Of a DNA stretch of 9,527 bases, positions 7,752 to 9,527 are shown one piece after another. Source of the stretch: Caldilineaceae bacterium. GTDB taxonomy: Bacteria > Chloroflexota > Anaerolineae > Caldilineales > Caldilineaceae. The DNA lies in assembly GCA_015494005.1 (NCBI GenBank), contig WGCB01000274.1, positions 1 through 9,527 on the forward strand, in the 5' to 3' direction. A model generated the notes under the pieces. That model was not told the origin of the DNA. It was given only the letters and a program-made list of their open reading frames with translations, and searched no databases. Made by a program: the position numbers and the translations under genes. How positions within the stretch are numbered: position 1 is the first letter of the stretch; the number at the start of each line of letters is the position of its first letter.

Positions 7752-7799
7752 GAGAGCGGAGATCCAGAGAGAGCGGAGATCCAGAGATCGAGAGAGCGG
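7752..7799 (+). repeat. 17-bp purine-rich tandem repeat after selD
   Basis: The unit GAGAGCGGAGATCCAGA occurs twice in perfect tandem (7752-7768, 7769-7785), followed by GAGATCGA-type filler and a partial third copy GAGAGCGG (7792-7799). It begins nine bases after the selD stop and one strand is almost pure purine. Confidence 0.8.
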
Positions 7800-7840
7800 T
7801 TGATTGGGTTTGGGTGACCGTCATGGCGCTCAGTCAACCG
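7797..7840 (+). repeat. Inverted repeat in the selD-hydrolase gap
   Basis: CGGTTGA (7797-7803) and TCAACCG (7834-7840) are perfect complements. In RNA the stem could extend inward to 7809/7828 using several G-U pairs, with an 18-base loop. It lies about 50 bases before the hydrolase start, so it might affect readthrough from selD. No T run follows. Confidence 0.4.
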
Positions 7841-7890
7841 AGTCCATCTATCCTTCCTTGCCCCCGCCATCCACGAAAGGAGCGCACACC

Positions 7891-8712
7891 GTGCAACCGA
7901 AAACTCTGCAGCTGGGCCCCCAGACCATCGCCTACTACGAGAGCCCCGGCACTGGACCGGCCGCCCTGCTGGTCCACGGCAACTCGGCGTCTGGCCTCTC
8001 CTTCCGGAAGCAGCTGGAGAGCCCCCTGGGCCAGGAATTCCGCCTGGTGGCCATCGACCTGCCCGGTCATGGCGCCACGGGGCCCGCGGTGGATCCCCAG
8101 GCCACCTACACCCTGCCCGGCTACGCCCAGGTGGTGGTGGACGCGGCGGAGAAGTTGGGCCTGGGCGATGCGGTCTTCCTGGGCTGGAGCCTGGGCGGGC
8201 ACATCGTGCTGGAGGCGGCGGATCGGCTCCCCAACGCCGCCGGCTTCGTGATCTTCGGCACGCCGCCCATCGCCTTCCCCCCGGCCATGGCCGAGGCCTT
8301 CCTGCCCCACCCGGCCATGACCTGCACCTTCAAGGCCGACCTGACGCCGGAAGAGATGGACCTCTACGTCTCCGCCTTCTTCGCGCCCGGCTTCCAGGAC
8401 GTGCCCGAGTCCTTCCGGGAGGATGTGCGGCGCACCGACGGCCAGGCCCGGGCGATCCTGGGTGGCAGCATCGGCCCGGACGGCTACAAGGACGAGGTGG
8501 CCATCGTGGCCAACCTCCCGGTCCCCCTGGCCATCCTCCACGGGGAGCAGGAGCAGCTGGTGAACAAGGCCTACCTGGAGGGCCTGGACATCCCCTCCCT
8601 CTGGCGGGGCGCTGTACAGACCATCCCCCAGGCCGGCCATGCCCCCCACTGGGAGCAGCCGGAGCAGTTCAACGCGCTGCTGGGTGACTTCCTCCGCTCT
8701 GTGCACTCGTAA
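7891..8712 (+). CDS. Alpha/beta-fold hydrolase
   Basis: This 273-residue soluble enzyme has the alpha/beta-hydrolase layout: oxyanion region HGNSASG (29-35), DLPGHG after strand 4, nucleophile elbow GWSLGG with S100, and catalytic His in QAGHAPHWEQPE (H250). The acid is expected in LHGEQEQLV (from about 216). Here E221 sits where Asp is usual, so the triad may be Ser-His-Glu. The substrate is unknown; esterases, lactonases and C-C hydrolases share this fold. GTG 7891 is the start because AAAGGAG (7876-7882) lies eight bases before it. A longer version from TTG 7804 would add an unlikely, low-complexity leader. The gene follows selD by 147 bases on the same strand, with no clear promoter of its own, and may be read from the selD promoter. 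A selenium-related role is not indicated. Confidence 0.92.
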   Translation: MQPKTLQLGPQTIAYYESPGTGPAALLVHGNSASGLSFRKQLESPLGQEFRLVAIDLPGHGATGPAVDPQATYTLPGYAQVVVDAAEKLGLGDAVFLGWSLGGHIVLEAADRLPNAAGFVIFGTPPIAFPPAMAEAFLPHPAMTCTFKADLTPEEMDLYVSAFFAPGFQDVPESFREDVRRTDGQARAILGGSIGPDGYKDEVAIVANLPVPLAILHGEQEQLVNKAYLEGLDIPSLWRGAVQTIPQAGHAPHWEQPEQFNALLGDFLRSVHS

Positions 8713-8768
8713 CCCGGACTCCGCTTCCCTTTGGGGCCACCCTGGCCGCTCCACGAACACGCCACAAA

Positions 8769-8803
8769 AAGACCTGGCAGGTCCTGAAAACCTGCCAGGT
8801 CTT
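8769..8803. terminator. Perfect 14-bp hairpin between convergent genes
   Basis: Arms 8769-8782 and 8790-8803 are perfectly complementary (14 bp) with a 7-base loop CCTGAAA. Read on the minus strand the stem runs into TTTTTGTGG, a good intrinsic terminator for the rhamnulokinase gene ending at 8896. On the plus strand the T run is only two bases, so it is a weaker terminator for the hydrolase. The ACCTGGCAGGT core within each arm is itself nearly palindromic, and the sequence has the look of a dispersed palindromic repeat. Confidence 0.8.
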
Positions 8804-8895
8804 GCGCTTCCAGGGCTCTGTTGTGGATCACTCCATGCCACACAGCTCGGCTTTTGCATGGCACGGTGTCGTCGCGCGTGTTTCCCCGATCACGT

Positions 8896-9527
8896 TCACC
8901 CAGTTGCCTGGTTCCCCGATTCTCCCACCAGCTCCTGGAAACGCGCGTAGGCCTCCTCCCAAGGCTCGGCTGGGCCCGGCTGGTAGTGCTGCCGCGCCAC
9001 GGAGGCGGCCACGGCCTGCCGTCCCTCTTCCAGGCTGGCCAGGTGACCGGAGGCCATGGCCTGGACCATGATGTTGCCCAGGGCGGTGGCCTCCACCGGA
9101 CCGGCCACCACAGGACGCTGGCAGGCGTCCGCGGTGAACTGGCAGAGCATCCGGTTGCGGATGCCGCCCCCCACCACCCGGATCACCTCCAGGCGCCGCC
9201 CGGTGAGCCGCTCCAGCGCGTCCAGGACCCAGCGGTAGCGCAGGGCCAGGCTCTCCAGGGCGCAGCGCACCACCTGGCCCACCTCCTGGGGCTGGGGCTG
9301 GCCCGTGCGCTGGCAGAAGGCCCGGATGAAGCCGGGCATGTCCCCGGGTCCCAGGAAGTCCGGCGCGTCCGGGTCGATGAGGCAGCGGAAGGGCTCCGCT
9401 TGCTCCGCCCGGGCCAGCAGCTCCTCCCAGGAGAACTCCCGCCCCTCCCGCTGCCACTGGCGCCGGCTCTCCTGGAGCAGCCAGAGTCCGGCGATGTTCT
9501 TCAACAGCCGGATGCGGTTGCCCACAC
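8896..9527 (-). CDS. rhaB: Rhamnulokinase, C-terminal part (5' end beyond right edge)
   Basis: The visible 210 residues are the C-terminal, nucleotide-binding half of an FGGY-family sugar kinase that phosphorylates L-rhamnulose at O1 in rhamnose breakdown. The run VGNRIRLLKNIAGLWLLQESRRQW at the edge is followed by FRCLIDPDAPDFLGPGDMP, CALESLALRYRWVLDALERLTGRRLEVIRVVGGGIRN and CQRPVVAGPVEATALGNIMVQAMASG. These are characteristic of RhaB rather than xylulokinase or glycerol kinase. VGGG and the EATALGN segment belong to the ATP site. The protein ends QELVGESGNQATG. The frame is open to the right edge, so the GTG near the edge is an internal valine, not a start. It converges on the hydrolase, with the hairpin at 8769-8803 downstream. 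Rhamnose genes would be expected to the right. Confidence 0.92.
   Translation of the reverse strand, partial: VGNRIRLLKNIAGLWLLQESRRQWQREGREFSWEELLARAEQAEPFRCLIDPDAPDFLGPGDMPGFIRAFCQRTGQPQPQEVGQVVRCALESLALRYRWVLDALERLTGRRLEVIRVVGGGIRNRMLCQFTADACQRPVVAGPVEATALGNIMVQAMASGHLASLEEGRQAVAASVARQHYQPGPAEPWEEAYARFQELVGESGNQATG

Noticed and set aside
7752..7799. Short repeats as a CRISPR array
   Set aside because: The units are adjacent with no spacers, too short and too few, and no cas gene is present.
7804..7890. Longer hydrolase from TTG 7804
   Set aside because: The extension is unstructured and lacks a ribosome site. GTG 7891 has AAAGGAG at the right distance and gives a normal fold start.
8833..8861. 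CCATGC/GCATGG inverted repeat downstream of the 14-bp hairpin
   Set aside because: Six base pairs with a 17-base loop is weak and expected by chance.
9457..9525. GTG 9525 as a true start of the kinase
   Set aside because: The sequence at the edge is already mid-protein for rhamnulokinase, and the frame stays open to the window end.

Overview
This is a 9.5 kb stretch of GC-rich bacterial DNA. It has tight Shine-Dalgarno sites, sigma70-type promoter sequences and ordinary bacterial gene families. The lineage cannot be fixed from the sequence alone. A GC-rich, rhamnose-using, selenium-using bacterium of a Chloroflexota (Caldilinea/Litorilinea-like) type would fit, but that is a weak impression.

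Left part (1-6187, all on the minus strand, so transcription runs right to left). A two-subunit sodium:solute symporter of the VC_2705 type comes first: an 88-aa small DUF4212 subunit followed 12 bases later by the 564-aa permease. A hairpin terminator and then a new promoter separate it from a second unit. That unit encodes a four-helix membrane protein, a cNMP-binding/CBS/DUF294 nucleotidyltransferase, a 64-aa two-helix membrane protein, and the start of a large protein cut by the left edge. The visible 502 residues of the last are the transporter-like sensory domain found at the N-terminus of CbrA-type sensor histidine kinases. Together these look like an uptake system for a small organic acid or similar solute plus its sensing and signalling apparatus.

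Middle (6188-6627) is a 440-base divergent control region. It holds a near-consensus promoter for the rightward genes, a weaker candidate for the leftward operon, and several inverted repeats.

Right part. selD (6628-7743, plus strand) encodes selenophosphate synthetase. It begins at a TTG well upstream of the long open frame and reads through an in-frame UGA at codon 17, exactly where E. coli SelD has its catalytic Cys17. A hairpin with a GGUC-containing loop starts 25 bases after the UGA and looks like a bacterial SECIS element. SelD is therefore very probably itself a selenoprotein, and the cell should have the SelA/SelB/tRNA-Sec machinery elsewhere. An alpha/beta hydrolase (7891-8712) follows on the same strand. 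It converges on the 3' part of a rhamnulokinase gene (minus strand, cut by the right edge), and a perfect 14-bp hairpin terminator lies between them.

Several gene junctions carry their own short tandem or palindromic repeats, which suggests that small repeats have accumulated at gene boundaries. No mobile element, CRISPR array, rRNA or tRNA gene was seen.
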